From contig NZ_JARWNX010000029.1 in the NCBI RefSeq assembly GCF_029868385.1, forward strand, positions 1-64,000: DNA of 64,000 nucleotides. Reading direction: 5' to 3'. The notes beneath the pieces are model-generated. The model made no database searches. It had not been told where the DNA came from and saw only the letters and a program-made list of their open reading frames with translations. The stretch comes from Nocardia cyriacigeorgica. GTDB lineage: Bacteria > Actinomycetota > Actinomycetes > Mycobacteriales > Mycobacteriaceae. Below, piece by piece: positions 15,001 to 21,303 of the stretch. The stretch's first letter is position 1; each line of letters opens with the position of its first letter. Made by a program: the position numbers and the translations under genes.

Positions 15001-18000
15001 TACTCCGACGAAGAGGTCGTGGCGCTGACGGAGCAGCGGACCGAGCTGAACTTCCGTTGGTGGCACGCGCTGTCGGAGGATCAGCAGAAAGCGGTCCTGC
15101 GGGCGCATCCGGCGGAGTTGGGCAATGCCGACGGCATCCCGTTCGCGGTGCGGGATGAAGCGAACCGGCTGGCGATCGCCCGTGACCTGATCGTCTACCG
15201 CAACCGGTTGCCCGTGGGCGCCGATATCGAACAATGGATGAGTACCGAACTCAGCGATGCCGAGCGGCTGCATCTGCGGAATCTGGTCTACACCCACGAT
15301 GCGCTCTCGATGGCCGAGCTGAAAGCACGATCGATGGAACCGACGGTGCCCGCACCTCGGATTCAGGTAATGGCGTACGACGCAAGGGAATTCGGTGGTT
15401 CCGGGCGTGCCGCTGTCGGCTTCGGTGACGGCGACCGCGCCGGGGTCACACTGTGGCAGATTCCTGGAATCACTACGACGCTACAGCGTCTGAACAGCCG
15501 ACTGACCAATTCTTCGAACCTGTACGCCGTCTCGGCGAAACTGGATCCCAGCCTCGACATCCTCTCGATCGCATGGCTCGGATACGACGCACCGAGCGGC
15601 GGCAAGATGATGACCGAGACGATCTCACCCCAACCGGCCATCGAAGGCGGCCGGCTGCTGGTCCGAGACCTCGTGGGTTTCGATACCACGCGCACCTTGC
15701 AGGCAGACCTGCCCGACGGTTCACCGCCGCCGCTGAACCGGCTTTACGCCCACAGTTACGGTTCCACCACCATGGCCTACGCCGCCGCGGGCGGACGATT
15801 GCGCGGCCGAGTCAAATCGGTGCTCCCACTCGGTTCTCCCGGCATGGGCCCTCTGGAGCACGCTGACCAGTTCGAGGTCGACGAGGTATACGTCGCCGCG
15901 GGCAGTAGGGATCCGGTGACCTGGCTCGGGTCGAGCACGCTCGGCCAACCGGGCCGGTTCGCCGGTCGCGGTCAGGGAATGGATCCGGCGACCGAACAGT
16001 TCGGAGCGCATCATCGGATCCCGTCGGAATTCCCGGATGTGCCGCGGTTCTCCGACGCGCTGCGCACGCACCGCCAGTACTGGCAGTACATCGACGCCGT
16101 CTTCTGGAATCCGACCGAGCCGCTCGGTTACTTCGGCCTGATCGCGGTGGGCCGTGGCAACGAGGTACCACACGCCCCGCTCCGGCCGAGCGTCGAAAAT
16201 CCGACCTGGCTGCAACGTCAAGTCGGTTCCCGGCTCAACGATCCGGAGGCCGAGCGGACCGCATCCGTCGGTGACTGGTTCAGCTACCGGCCACGATCCT
16301 CACCCCAGCCCGTACACGAGCCGGCCACGGAATCCACCCCAGCACAATCGCGCTCTGCGGATGCCTCTGGTACAGCGCCCGCCGCTACCTCCGGTACTGC
16401 TCACGCCAGGCCAGCAGGACGCCCCCCGGCCATGATCGGGACCATGGGTGTCCCCGACCCCGACGCCCCGCTAGATGGCGGCGGTAAGACCCCATGGGAT
16501 CGCGGACCGAAACCGGGCCGGGGACAGAGTTCGGTGGAACGGCTTGCGCAACTGAACGTCGACGGTGGTGGTGCCGAACGCGGCGGAGGTAAGGGGGAAA
16601 CGCCGCCCAGTCAGGCACAGTTCCATCGAGCGAACAGTACGCCCGCTGCGGTACCGACGGAGCGCGTGGAGCCGTCCAAGGAGCCTCCAGTCGACTTCGC
16701 CGCCGGACTGGAGGCGGCGTTGCTGCGTGCATCCGGTTTCGACTATATCCGCGAGCGGCCCGCCAACCAGCCGGGCGAGCCGACAGGTGCCGCATTCTTC
16801 GACACCGACCTCCAATTGGCGTGGGAGCGTGACTGGCTCGCGGCCAACGGCCCCATGCTCAGCGCCCTCGGTGCGTTCACCCTGGCTGCAACGGAAGCGG
16901 AGAAGCTGCTGGGTATGCCCAACACGACATCGGGACCGGTGTTGCTCGTGCAAGAACGCCCCCGACTGCCCGGCGAGACCCTGTACGTGTGGAAGGCAGT
17001 ATCACTCGGCTCCGAGGATCCCGCCGACGCCAGCATCATCGGCGATCTCGGACGACAGCTATCACTCGATGAAATCCCCCAGTACGCGTACATAGCTATC
17101 GTCGCAGCACGACCGTTGAACAAAGTCGACATCGAACGGACGCGCGAGATCCTGACACCCGCCGAAGACGAACGCTTCATGCGTATCCCCCGTGACGGAG
17201 TCTTCACATCGCAATACCCGGGCTGCCGCAACCATGTGAACGGCTCACTCACCTACCTACAGACCCGCTACTATGCCGACGTTCTCCTCCCCGAGATCGC
17301 CTCCCCTACTTTCTACGGGTATTTGATGGACGACGTCGTCATTCCCTATCAGCGCCGTCACGCCAGCAAACTCGTCAATAGCTATAGAGGTCGAGTCCTG
17401 TCCGCGAACGACCGAATTGGGCAGTGGTTCGCCACAACAGTAGCCACCATTCTCCACGCGCCACCCCATGCGGCGGCGCGTATCCTCAGCCGAAGCCTCC
17501 GCACGCAAACACGACGCCGAACCAGCGGAATGTCTCCGGCAGACCACGCACTCCGAGAATTCGCTGTCACCGTCGACCAACTACTCGATGGACACACCGA
17601 TTTCGGTAAGTATCTCCATCACCGAGCGCGCCCCGAATACTTGGCATATATCGACCACGTACGGCAGACGGTCTCCCACCGCCACCCGCCCGGAAGCACC
17701 GCACACATACCGTTCATCCACAACATCACCGGACCGCTACCCGAACCCCCGGTTACACCCCAACACGCCGGGGCCTCCATCGAGCCGACGACCCGGGCCA
17801 GCGAACACAGCCAACCATCGTCCGACTCTTTGCGCCCAGCCGAAGTGACTGAACCACGACAGCTGTTCAAGCCGCACCTGCTCGTGCCGCGGAGCAAGAA
17901 TGAAACCGGCCACGGTCGACTGAGCACGGTCGAGGAAGTATGTGAACTCATCGCAGACAAGAACAACCTGCTGCTCGATGTCGACGGACCGGTCTGCTCG

Positions 18001-19497
18001 GTGTTCGGGATGCTCCGCGACCACATGGTCGCCGAGGAGATTCGCCGCGCTGGCAGGCTATGGCAGCCGAATAAGACACTGCCGGAATCGATCCAGAACG
18101 CCACCGATCCGTTCGCTGTGGTCCGCTTCATCGCGAGTTCCGGCGAAGAATACGCCGTATCGGCCGAGCAGATGCTGACCGAACTCGAAATACGAGCGAT
18201 GGACAGCGCCGTACCGACCAATCACGCGCACGACATGATCCGTACCGCCGCTCAACACGGTCGACAGGTGTTCCTCGGCAGTAACAACGCGACGTCCGCG
18301 TTGCATCATTATGCGGCGAAGCATGGTCTCGAGAACTATCTGAAAGGAATCTATGGCCGCTCGTCGCACTACCTCAGCCGATTGAAGCCCGACAGATTCG
18401 TCTTGGATCGGATCCTCGCAGATCACAACATATTGCCGATGCACTGCGTCTACGTCGGAGACTCGACAACTGACATCATCGCCGCGCATGCGATCGGAAT
18501 GCCTGCCATCGCACTGGCGGACAAACCGGGCAAGGTCGACGCGTTCGAGCCGTACGAACCGGATGCCGTGATCGGCGACATGGGGGTGCTGCTACGCGCT
18601 CTTCTCCTGCTGCACGGCGATACTGCACCGCCGAATCGATCTGAAGAGAAACCCCACGAGCGCAGCGCATCCATCCCGCCGCCGGCTCCGTCACCGATAC
18701 CGTCCGGGATCGTAGTACCGAGAGTCGAGCTCACCGCCGCCCCCGGCCGGTTCGATGACGGCGCGACCGGTGGACCCGCTGCGCCCGGGCAGCACGGCTC
18801 CACTATCCCGATCATCGGCACAGATCCGTCGACTGGTCTCGACATCGAGATCGACCCGAACGATGTCATCGCGGTGACGCTACCCAACAGCGATGGGCAC
18901 GGAGATGTCGTCGTCCTGCCGTCGACAGACGACCCGGACGGCAGACTCGCGTTCTGGGCCAGCAGGCCGAACCGGACACATGAACTGTGCGTCTACACCG
19001 CGTACCGGCTCCCGGACGATCGGGTCGACTACGGCCCTCCCGAGGACGCGGCATGGCAGCGGGAAGTGCTCGCGACCGGCAAATCGCCTTTTATCGTGTT
19101 CGCACACGCGAGCGCCAACTTCTACGTAGTTCAGGTCAGGTCCGGCGAGACAACAAAGGAAGTGTTCCTCGATGGCATTGCCTACGGGCGCCTGCTGGCC
19201 AATACCGAGCGAGTAATGGAGATGCTCTCAACTGATGAGTATCGCGCACTGATCATCGGATCATGCAGTCCGGCCCAACTGGGTAGCGCAACCGCACAGT
19301 ACACTGCCGACTATCTGATCAATGACGCGGAGATGTATCGCAACATTCACTTCTGCACCAGCAATCTCCTCTGCCCGTCATGGGGGGACAATTCGTTTCT
19401 GGCCGCCGAAGCGGTGATCACCCCGAATGGTTTACACCAACCCACATTCGAATCCTATTGGGGTTCACCGTGGGCGGACGAGTTCCGCCCACGGTAG
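1..19497 (+). CDS. Giant multidomain polymorphic-toxin-like protein (5' end outside window)
   Basis: The frame is open from base 1, so the gene begins upstream. Numbering here is from an in-frame GTG at 43. Domains I read in order: an unknown N-terminal part; M3-family zinc metallopeptidase 1 (about 220-905, HEFGH at 695-699); several GHKL/RsbW-like units (about 1055-1790, the first with N-box-like DELASN); a papain-fold glutamine-deamidase-type toxin (about 2140-2300, candidate C2171, H2253, D2268); M3 peptidase 2 (about 2350-3045, HEFGH at 2829-2833); a PI3/4-kinase-like region (about 3100-3520, K3364, D3440, N3446, D3459); three DUF1023 alpha/beta-hydrolase repeats (about 4050-5376); a HAD phosphatase (about 5963-6193, DVDG at 5979, GDSTTD motif); and a C-terminal His/Cys domain (H6355, C6408). 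Proline-rich linkers separate the domains. The modular plan and the nearby zeta toxins and WXG100-like gene suggest a secreted multi-effector, perhaps one exported by a type VII system. That role is inference. The C-terminal part resembles proteins called 'lonely Cys domain' proteins, from memory only. Confidence 0.85.
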   Translation, partial: SALASREAALRETGVWPKANGPQQLTYDDLLRWYQKHLGEPFDITRKAEHVYNPNLTGNPIRETARFEVNTRELVIMGEIDRWNTQGADVFIGYGYSHYTIQKPFLDQKYGQPIIYRHGQMSGDLLMGEDLTPADIRRGIAAAEQRIADTDDPQIAELWTEELHTLETELEWRTTETTTNPPAATPQSPAEPTPPDRGADDPAIAAMRAGYVSSTAGTYRGPGAGSVTWDSGAPPEPNPLLTADENLDAYGMVRWDLLESKHLIPAMEAAVEEFRRDILAITDDPAEATIANTLDRFAAAGKGINRVDRVVAVIADNHKDPERFPGIDEIIPKIRAMKSDIVREVFTNEAFFDRVRALYQQRENLALDAATAEHLQRLYQDFRRTGIDLPDKELLKEIDNTTAARISAYNNNMLEAYRDSAIHVTDVERLSGMSPAQVEAARFAAESRGIPGYLIELTPTSSGNNQPLLEVLDDRELRRELYIASTEIGSREEHNNTAPGMEVVKERARKAQALGNSDYAEFVAEEEPVRPEQWLAVLDKLIPPTVAASHDELRQGAELLGLEKLEAWDVPYAKRKAQTASALTDDATTPPGDEPQNYLELDRVIDSGFRFVAEKVFGLTYTERFDIPTLHPDIRTFEVTDADGKKRGLVLFDPFARPTKRGGAWTHVLVDKFNPTGQLPVSIVSLNVPKPPPGEPVLLSWDWVGTLFHEFGHSVNVALGSGVLEQLGMRMPRNWAEFPAQVMEMFRSHPAVFQRYAKHHSISDKKMPRQMAEALLASRQSHMGIGTARNLAYTILDLMWYQSRPDELPTVPDLQRKIRELEVAVLAEHGLDLPYVTDSHTLQHYGHIIGSSYGGVMFAYLVADILAQMTIQHAEQLIEQHGLTSVVGDWLRDNAFGHNETGLREIVDRLLGDDPDVSRFLETRGIPMDRTPTPDVSASPSRATVDQQGSERRRVLLPTLGDLKPPKGADPGPIPGPGLGFQPFTDPDPLDLPSRRGRRRPRGGLGPDGLDPFTFFYNTPDVEPPGDSDPAANNDRAPDQPLSEFAGQNLPAQPAATEDPTVTGQPIGSAMVRILEIGPDADAERIGEVITELVTDLVDISDGNTAWSFRRGETVELLIDELASNILNHPEAEGVVVVTWLWTAAEVEAISVESRVRGVGRSPQLNIAPMYADDYGIEYGADGYTAWVVMGDEADGSVDLVAALSDREAHASDRSAELTVEPIPEWADTDYADSAQNSVDRLIAVLGTPPDGLTLTVLDRQPDRIFYQAFSSDESAAPVARNLDDPVTDASEMPAAAQANGARVRFMSDDPQVAPILRGAIDDASPGWGESTRAAIARTVGDVVGAAEPGATVTVRAEPREALGLRVTITHADRRDIPPQLIRILDLTTTAWSTDVTPEFRRVVLDFRRLDDEVIVAPRDAAGSNDDPIVDTRTMEFVPQGRPPIEARNLVSSLLSERVRHVDVGEAMTLAQQTVQDAMDRWREDISFIARVTQSGLLTMEIVRDRVGMEPRKYQQVVFRPSGAAEPQLSISDHAVSATMMAAILEKARTQMARHRWTDPDHLAAAETVLYRRITDFASSAGDSGPWRVDVHVSGEPDSKVLALTVTGPQDREAIPLVELFQRTVNSAPNSPAALAFYRNSWLVDLHWWIGSDPIANVSDMFDGVDAFARGEHLFPAGADPVQVLARPAALVDRLFDSVPAELIRADARQAATSLTIGLVDDLVAGPRGEALLTGMVTMGRDGLEFRVAVADRTPGDDSIGQAYQPPTAHLTTRSGREQWGGGSVTWAAVDLRPGAEETGTVGIDPAGGEHSPTGPGTGRPGASNVLDTIADALGESRPVAMPRNEATDAPVRRDIDDILADIDEVAPRQEPRPTVKSPEPSAPSSSTSPWARRSASSAPASDQPNRAGSRPTPWTPGTPTGSGNPDPDFNPLAPERRRLVDTVTRSSLGQEADDPSVFNRFDPAPDPGAGSTPEQPRGTDSTSEVEQPDARTSPGQVPARSELARLLGGEPEWLDQQELIWHAVELVQSEWREMSPQARTLAIEHGRLAKIGDWIAQRIGYHRDVWAAMSRGVTPKERERLTIRLGHLDDWLQNMLRLDTSSTQWREPSSENPFAELRDIAARLRAAGSPSDDLTRFVDLAERALEADSGRHLGADPLLDLVRAVNPLAPRATDTGDDSAYVNCADCAVVIDRNIDGKNYVASPRKTWAALQFEDGHPRSPFIDAHYATQFRPVTSLVDLETELSDGGHLARGMLAYRKSGSEEGHILNVVNDHGIIRYLDGQIGRDVTTDTRWMVEQLADGGPSAYSIESYEFYFLRTDKQFTGLAAGTLGMVKELGADAARNEPGAPPGFIQLTGPVTGVADSSNPLITADDNVDTYGMVQWDLLHSEHLIPAMHSAIAELRAEVAAIADDPAPATIANTLDRFAAAGNLFNRVVLTSNVISGNLKDEERFPGIKMIIPELTAMASAIRNEIFTNKAFFERVRKLYEQRDELGLDPATGEHLERLYRDFHRTGIDLPADDQAALEEIDDKIASLISTYESNITAATRDAAIHVTDVGRLSGLSTAQIETAKFAAQSRGFADGYLIELAPAASGNYQPLLEMLDDRELRELLYHAATEIGRGVVHNNTDIAVEVMRLRADRAALLGYPDHTAFVAEGEPVSPQQWSSLLERLIPPTVAAARDDLAKGAEALGLPELSPWDVPHARRRTLTAQEDSSGGATTRLSDDAPNYFELDQVFEEGFGFVAKELFGLTFTERPDIRGFHPDVRTFEVTDDDGTKLGLVLWDPFARPGKNGGAWTQGIVSKFAPTEQLPVCVVVTNFAEPPPDQPTLLSWVNVRTVFHEFGHAVNILVGDGMRELLGSRKPRTWAEFPAQVLELFRSHPQMIRRYARHHDTGEPMPESMIDELLTSSQVQMGMGTARIFAYTVVDRLWHSERTPLAMLSTTDAADRQAAIRALEDAELARHGLDLTYVLDSHPLQHFGHIIGFSYGGVMYAYPVTELLAKMVTSTVEQLIEQHGLTREVGDWMRENIFRHEEVGLREIVEGYLGDDPDVAPFLEPRGISVDRIPAGVETSGEQAEAESDEAGHRGPGADAGPSRPPDEPVQIPPAALRSLARAQAEADEVVREALRPAARLGIDVTHVIGKSTQEIGDALLGIMSDTRRARMDGALRRLVIDGVIARVLAEDGEFSKINHMFVALRRHIDEWHRYVNEIRSVLPILAAREVLAAKGAQFLYEGVGRVRDAQSDSGWRVVVVSPMLGQMRLLDMFSAGFRQRMADEGTPIEYWHIRVDDDGHVGVEQISGGDPEPLWGFRYYINDSKLWLNDLADDRSFAEKLTEAEARGVASRLVIKEPNTDSTMSEQVTLVIYANGFCAVEKTVRSAHQADAEELATLVLRAIGVHTPDVVRRDHVFYTPYIPDVLDITIGESNWSTHRHTPDARRNGLGEVLTRPWDRYEGQNFGFVHGVRLVPIDHSNSFDRDLPTGGFSSMFVQSGGGPPKYLQHNLPRAELDGIRSRVAALREDFARLNRISWFEGVMNRLEAVGAKAEDDTAPPALTLPEVIQELERLRDELATQFGVPLAYDNNVTPRQWSAASDQLRREFAGRDDQQALVDIDRFDYLNKLLRAAYLLDTRAVELLETDEAWPGLMDAYLDVLTLRLADLAEGGRYPAPNNESDAEWQARFDREIRAAEAELIGTSHTAGDSPAILVDHDTPAPRIVHRGRWTAHLDKMVADYMNLYGTRYFGATAEIKTGGVLHVTIRTSAETPTDRQMFDDLMAEAPLPIREIDGRWELLETAPGIPLENDLTRFNNSLASDPTLTMEDAALEHTFIGEMAKNHGYTRVRFLSLQGDDTGQSVQELRARGEFTLVHARFSRDAYPVAESNTMTGGPTSPDPGAATDPSRRSAGETPEAGEPRPSDIAPASGQEGDLGLVDGGPNGGPEREAAPASRIITPDTTTPAQANPVPAGQPPKPWHPGRPTRTQTPAPGTIRSDSGNSYNDTEQIRSYVPWSKPGLERLITFHSPPDGVPGFGKGRSASSDASSTQTSQAGRTAASSVADRTDAPTDIDLAYAEDALRDLGPGARATDLLLDRKPDGDVVAAARDRAAQNAAWWHELGTPQKEAVVLVHPAEVGNAYGLPGAVKDAANRLALERDLGAFVARRPERLGSGQLVNPEFGPDEPQRLRNILDARKALARAEQLAAAVHPEVAPPLVQLLAYSDGEVEIGFGDSDDAKSISRHVLSRGASLSSLIDDVVYARNHYEATARLASGTPVAVVLSHRHDAPGAAKAVVVQDARLVSGNIAGFNGSRMFAAQLPDGAPMPVHHIFGYGPSAAAIDAAAAQGALSGEVQTVTLADPRGAGRSIDSTEYRVEQVNIVETQSKRFTVLGTDLGRFFGRSAHTDPFARRLVVEPAPVAGRSTLERYLSAEPDTRVATPSLTMLAGIAASAPTAPTGGPPHTPVQDGHQDLSDTLPADPPLTRAERELAHQARNTLKDHLGPNADLSSLMRRIDRHDVVGSTRRRTNDNARWWQALSSEQQSAMVRLHPHMIGNTDGVPFAVRDAANRLSMTRDLDTLLERRSARGDLSRADHRKLENLETARDHLAAIERGANETIGSPAVQLLSFSAVRFGGNGAASVSIGDADRAATVTRHVGGFGTTLQSLLYRSGFARNQYEVSRQLSPDEETVSIIDIGYHHPTGYADAAKTIYADVGGFLVAQSVVAYNATREFQATLPEGSAKPRLVTLAGHNYGSATVTQAGMDGLLDGEIDHAILAGTPGTRMRHAREFGPNVEVYVTTSSRDVIGWFGADTPGRMGRVFGKGLGVDPANATWGAVRIQADFAPDFGNWMAVHQGYFSFADPETREPTTSLLGIGLVTVGRGDEAPRTEHRPAVDEPNVRQRIMSIPADFERRRARPDRPSFWVPQVVSPRGVAASFSRVDDGSGTRPDLGEGIPGPGSFRAPHPDTLPTAAPPSPAEEMLTRSAFEASRLVRNATDLLHGDYSDEEVVALTEQRTELNFRWWHALSEDQQKAVLRAHPAELGNADGIPFAVRDEANRLAIARDLIVYRNRLPVGADIEQWMSTELSDAERLHLRNLVYTHDALSMAELKARSMEPTVPAPRIQVMAYDAREFGGSGRAAVGFGDGDRAGVTLWQIPGITTTLQRLNSRLTNSSNLYAVSAKLDPSLDILSIAWLGYDAPSGGKMMTETISPQPAIEGGRLLVRDLVGFDTTRTLQADLPDGSPPPLNRLYAHSYGSTTMAYAAAGGRLRGRVKSVLPLGSPGMGPLEHADQFEVDEVYVAAGSRDPVTWLGSSTLGQPGRFAGRGQGMDPATEQFGAHHRIPSEFPDVPRFSDALRTHRQYWQYIDAVFWNPTEPLGYFGLIAVGRGNEVPHAPLRPSVENPTWLQRQVGSRLNDPEAERTASVGDWFSYRPRSSPQPVHEPATESTPAQSRSADASGTAPAATSGTAHARPAGRPPAMIGTMGVPDPDAPLDGGGKTPWDRGPKPGRGQSSVERLAQLNVDGGGAERGGGKGETPPSQAQFHRANSTPAAVPTERVEPSKEPPVDFAAGLEAALLRASGFDYIRERPANQPGEPTGAAFFDTDLQLAWERDWLAANGPMLSALGAFTLAATEAEKLLGMPNTTSGPVLLVQERPRLPGETLYVWKAVSLGSEDPADASIIGDLGRQLSLDEIPQYAYIAIVAARPLNKVDIERTREILTPAEDERFMRIPRDGVFTSQYPGCRNHVNGSLTYLQTRYYADVLLPEIASPTFYGYLMDDVVIPYQRRHASKLVNSYRGRVLSANDRIGQWFATTVATILHAPPHAAARILSRSLRTQTRRRTSGMSPADHALREFAVTVDQLLDGHTDFGKYLHHRARPEYLAYIDHVRQTVSHRHPPGSTAHIPFIHNITGPLPEPPVTPQHAGASIEPTTRASEHSQPSSDSLRPAEVTEPRQLFKPHLLVPRSKNETGHGRLSTVEEVCELIADKNNLLLDVDGPVCSVFGMLRDHMVAEEIRRAGRLWQPNKTLPESIQNATDPFAVVRFIASSGEEYAVSAEQMLTELEIRAMDSAVPTNHAHDMIRTAAQHGRQVFLGSNNATSALHHYAAKHGLENYLKGIYGRSSHYLSRLKPDRFVLDRILADHNILPMHCVYVGDSTTDIIAAHAIGMPAIALADKPGKVDAFEPYEPDAVIGDMGVLLRALLLLHGDTAPPNRSEEKPHERSASIPPPAPSPIPSGIVVPRVELTAAPGRFDDGATGGPAAPGQHGSTIPIIGTDPSTGLDIEIDPNDVIAVTLPNSDGHGDVVVLPSTDDPDGRLAFWASRPNRTHELCVYTAYRLPDDRVDYGPPEDAAWQREVLATGKSPFIVFAHASANFYVVQVRSGETTKEVFLDGIAYGRLLANTERVMEMLSTDEYRALIIGSCSPAQLGSATAQYTADYLINDAEMYRNIHFCTSNLLCPSWGDNSFLAAEAVITPNGLHQPTFESYWGSPWADEFRPR
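19467..19495 (+). terminator. Perfect 11-bp hairpin ending on the stop codon of the giant gene
   Basis: ACCGTGGGCGG is followed by a 7-base loop and CCGCCCACGGT, a perfect 11-bp stem. Its last base is the first base of the TAG stop. There is no T-run after it, which is common for hairpin terminators in GC-rich actinobacteria. It may end transcription or protect the 3' end of the very long message. Confidence 0.55.
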
Positions 19498-19697
19498 ATA
19501 CTCCGCACAGCATGTCGAGCCGAGTAGACGTGATGCTGCCCTATCGCCACATATGGGGACCACGGATCCCCAAGTACATACTGACCCACAGCCTCGGCTC
19601 GATTGCCGAGTGGTTCCATGACCGATAAGTGCCGGCCGAGGTTGCCACCGCGCCACCTTCGTCGGCTTACGCCGAACACTTGCGGATGGAGAATGGT

Positions 19698-21092
19698 GTG
19701 GCTGATAAGCCGAATGACCTGACCGCCCAGCACCCCCTCGCCCGTGAGTTGCGGACGCAGGCCCCCGCCGGGTGGACTCGGGTCGACGCGGAAATCGCCA
19801 TGACCGTCGCGGACGAGACCGCTCAGATCGTCTACACCGTCGGCACCCAGCAGATCCCCGCTCCGCCGACGGAGCCGCTGCTCGCACATGTCCGGAAGTT
19901 GCGGGCCGATGCTGTCGGATCGGCGAGGGGGCCGTGGTGGCGATTGCTGATATCGATGACCGCCTCCGATGAGATCACCGTCGACTACGACTACGGCGCC
20001 GAGCCGTTTCCCCATGAGCAGATCTTCGAACCGGAGGCCTACCGCGCCGACCTGGTGACCTACCCGCGCAAACAGGTGCCGGTATGGCTGGCTGCCTATA
20101 CCCTGCACGGCGATCGTCAACAGCGTACGCCGCAGCAGGCGGCCGAGCAGGCGCGGTCGGATCGGGCGGAGCAGGTGTGGGCGGTGCACGCGGACAACGA
20201 GTTTCCGCCGTTTCCGGTCATGTGGGCACGATGGGCGACACTGAGTGCTGCATTCGTGGCCGCGAAATCGCAGTGGGGTCCTCGGCTGCTTCCGTGGACG
20301 GGGATCTTCGAGGGCTCGGCGCGCAGCGGGTCGACGCTGCATGTGTTGCCGGGTGGACGGGCCGTGCTGTCGGGCGGGGTATGGAACGCGCCCACGTTGG
20401 ATGCGGCATACAACGGGGACGCGGCGTTGCCGCGGCTCTATGCAGGTGCGCCGGACTGGGTGGCGAATCCGGTGTTGAACCCGCGGGCGTCGACGGGGAT
20501 GCTCTCGTTCTGCTACTGGTGGGAGGGCGGGCGCTGGTATCGGGGCGAATCGCCGGGTGCCGAACAGTGCGCCACCGCCGTTCCCGGAGTGTGGACGGCC
20601 GATATCGTCGCGAACATTGTCGCAAGGCTCGTCGAGGATTCCCCCGGCGCCGAGATCTCACAACGAGCCGAGGCGCTGGTCGCGGCGGCGGAAGCCGGAG
20701 TGGTGACACGGGAAACACTCGGCGCGGTGTTCGACGGCGACCGGTTCGATATCGACGGCGCGCTCTATCAGCTCGGGCTGGCCGGTCTGGTGTCGACGCT
20801 GCCCGAGCAACTGCCCGAGGACGCGGCGATCGGCCGCGTACGCGACTACATCGTCACCCGGGGACTCGATACGACCGGATATCCGTTGTCGGAGTTGACC
20901 GCGCACCGGCTCAGCACCGGCTGGATGGTGTACGTACCGGTACCCGACGGCGAGATCTCCATCGGTCGCGCCATCTTCTACGTGGCCGATGATGGTGTGT
21001 TGGAACAGTCGTCGTCCTCGGTCGCACCGGGTGAGTACATCGAGGGTTTCGAGCAGCGCTTCAATGATCGGCACCGGCCGTTGGTTCGGTAG
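19698..21092 (+). CDS. Hypothetical two-part protein, YezG/DUF600-like N-terminus; possible immunity partner
   Basis: I do not recognise this 464-residue protein with certainty. I chose the GTG at 19698 because GGAGA lies five bases upstream. An in-frame ATG at 19686 and a GTG at 19629 have weaker sites. The first 160 residues contain WWRLLISM, a TVDYDYG segment and a FEPEAY...LVTYPR segment, which look like the small DUF600/YezG fold seen in immunity proteins. The rest has a tryptophan-rich middle and a C-terminal half ending near IFYVADDG. There is no signal peptide or membrane segment. It lies 200 bases behind the giant toxin-like gene on the same strand, where cognate immunity genes often sit. 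Function is inferred from position and weak resemblance only. Confidence 0.6.
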   Translation: MADKPNDLTAQHPLARELRTQAPAGWTRVDAEIAMTVADETAQIVYTVGTQQIPAPPTEPLLAHVRKLRADAVGSARGPWWRLLISMTASDEITVDYDYGAEPFPHEQIFEPEAYRADLVTYPRKQVPVWLAAYTLHGDRQQRTPQQAAEQARSDRAEQVWAVHADNEFPPFPVMWARWATLSAAFVAAKSQWGPRLLPWTGIFEGSARSGSTLHVLPGGRAVLSGGVWNAPTLDAAYNGDAALPRLYAGAPDWVANPVLNPRASTGMLSFCYWWEGGRWYRGESPGAEQCATAVPGVWTADIVANIVARLVEDSPGAEISQRAEALVAAAEAGVVTRETLGAVFDGDRFDIDGALYQLGLAGLVSTLPEQLPEDAAIGRVRDYIVTRGLDTTGYPLSELTAHRLSTGWMVYVPVPDGEISIGRAIFYVADDGVLEQSSSSVAPGEYIEGFEQRFNDRHRPLVR

Positions 21093-21270
21093 TCGAGTCG
21101 GCTGGTGACTGCCGTCGGCCGAATGGCTAGACGCCGCTGTGCGGCGCGCCGTCCGCTCTACTGACCGACGAATCCCCATCCTCGCCGCCGGTTTCCGACG
21201 ACAACAGTGGGGAACCAGCCGAGAACCACGCGGCGACCAGACGCGAGCCAGCGTCCGCGAGTACGTCTAC

Positions 21271-21303
21271 CTTCATAACGGTACATGCTGTACCGTTATG
21301 AAG
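21271..21303. promoter_or_regulatory. Perfect palindromic operator over the VOC start codon
   Basis: CTTCATAACGGTACA and its exact reverse complement flank a 3-base spacer (TGC), giving two 15-bp arms. The right arm contains the ATG of the VOC gene. A TetR gene is the second gene of the pair, so this is most likely its operator and would give autorepression. A repressor bound here would sit on the start codon, so the transcript is probably leaderless or nearly so. Confidence 0.75.
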
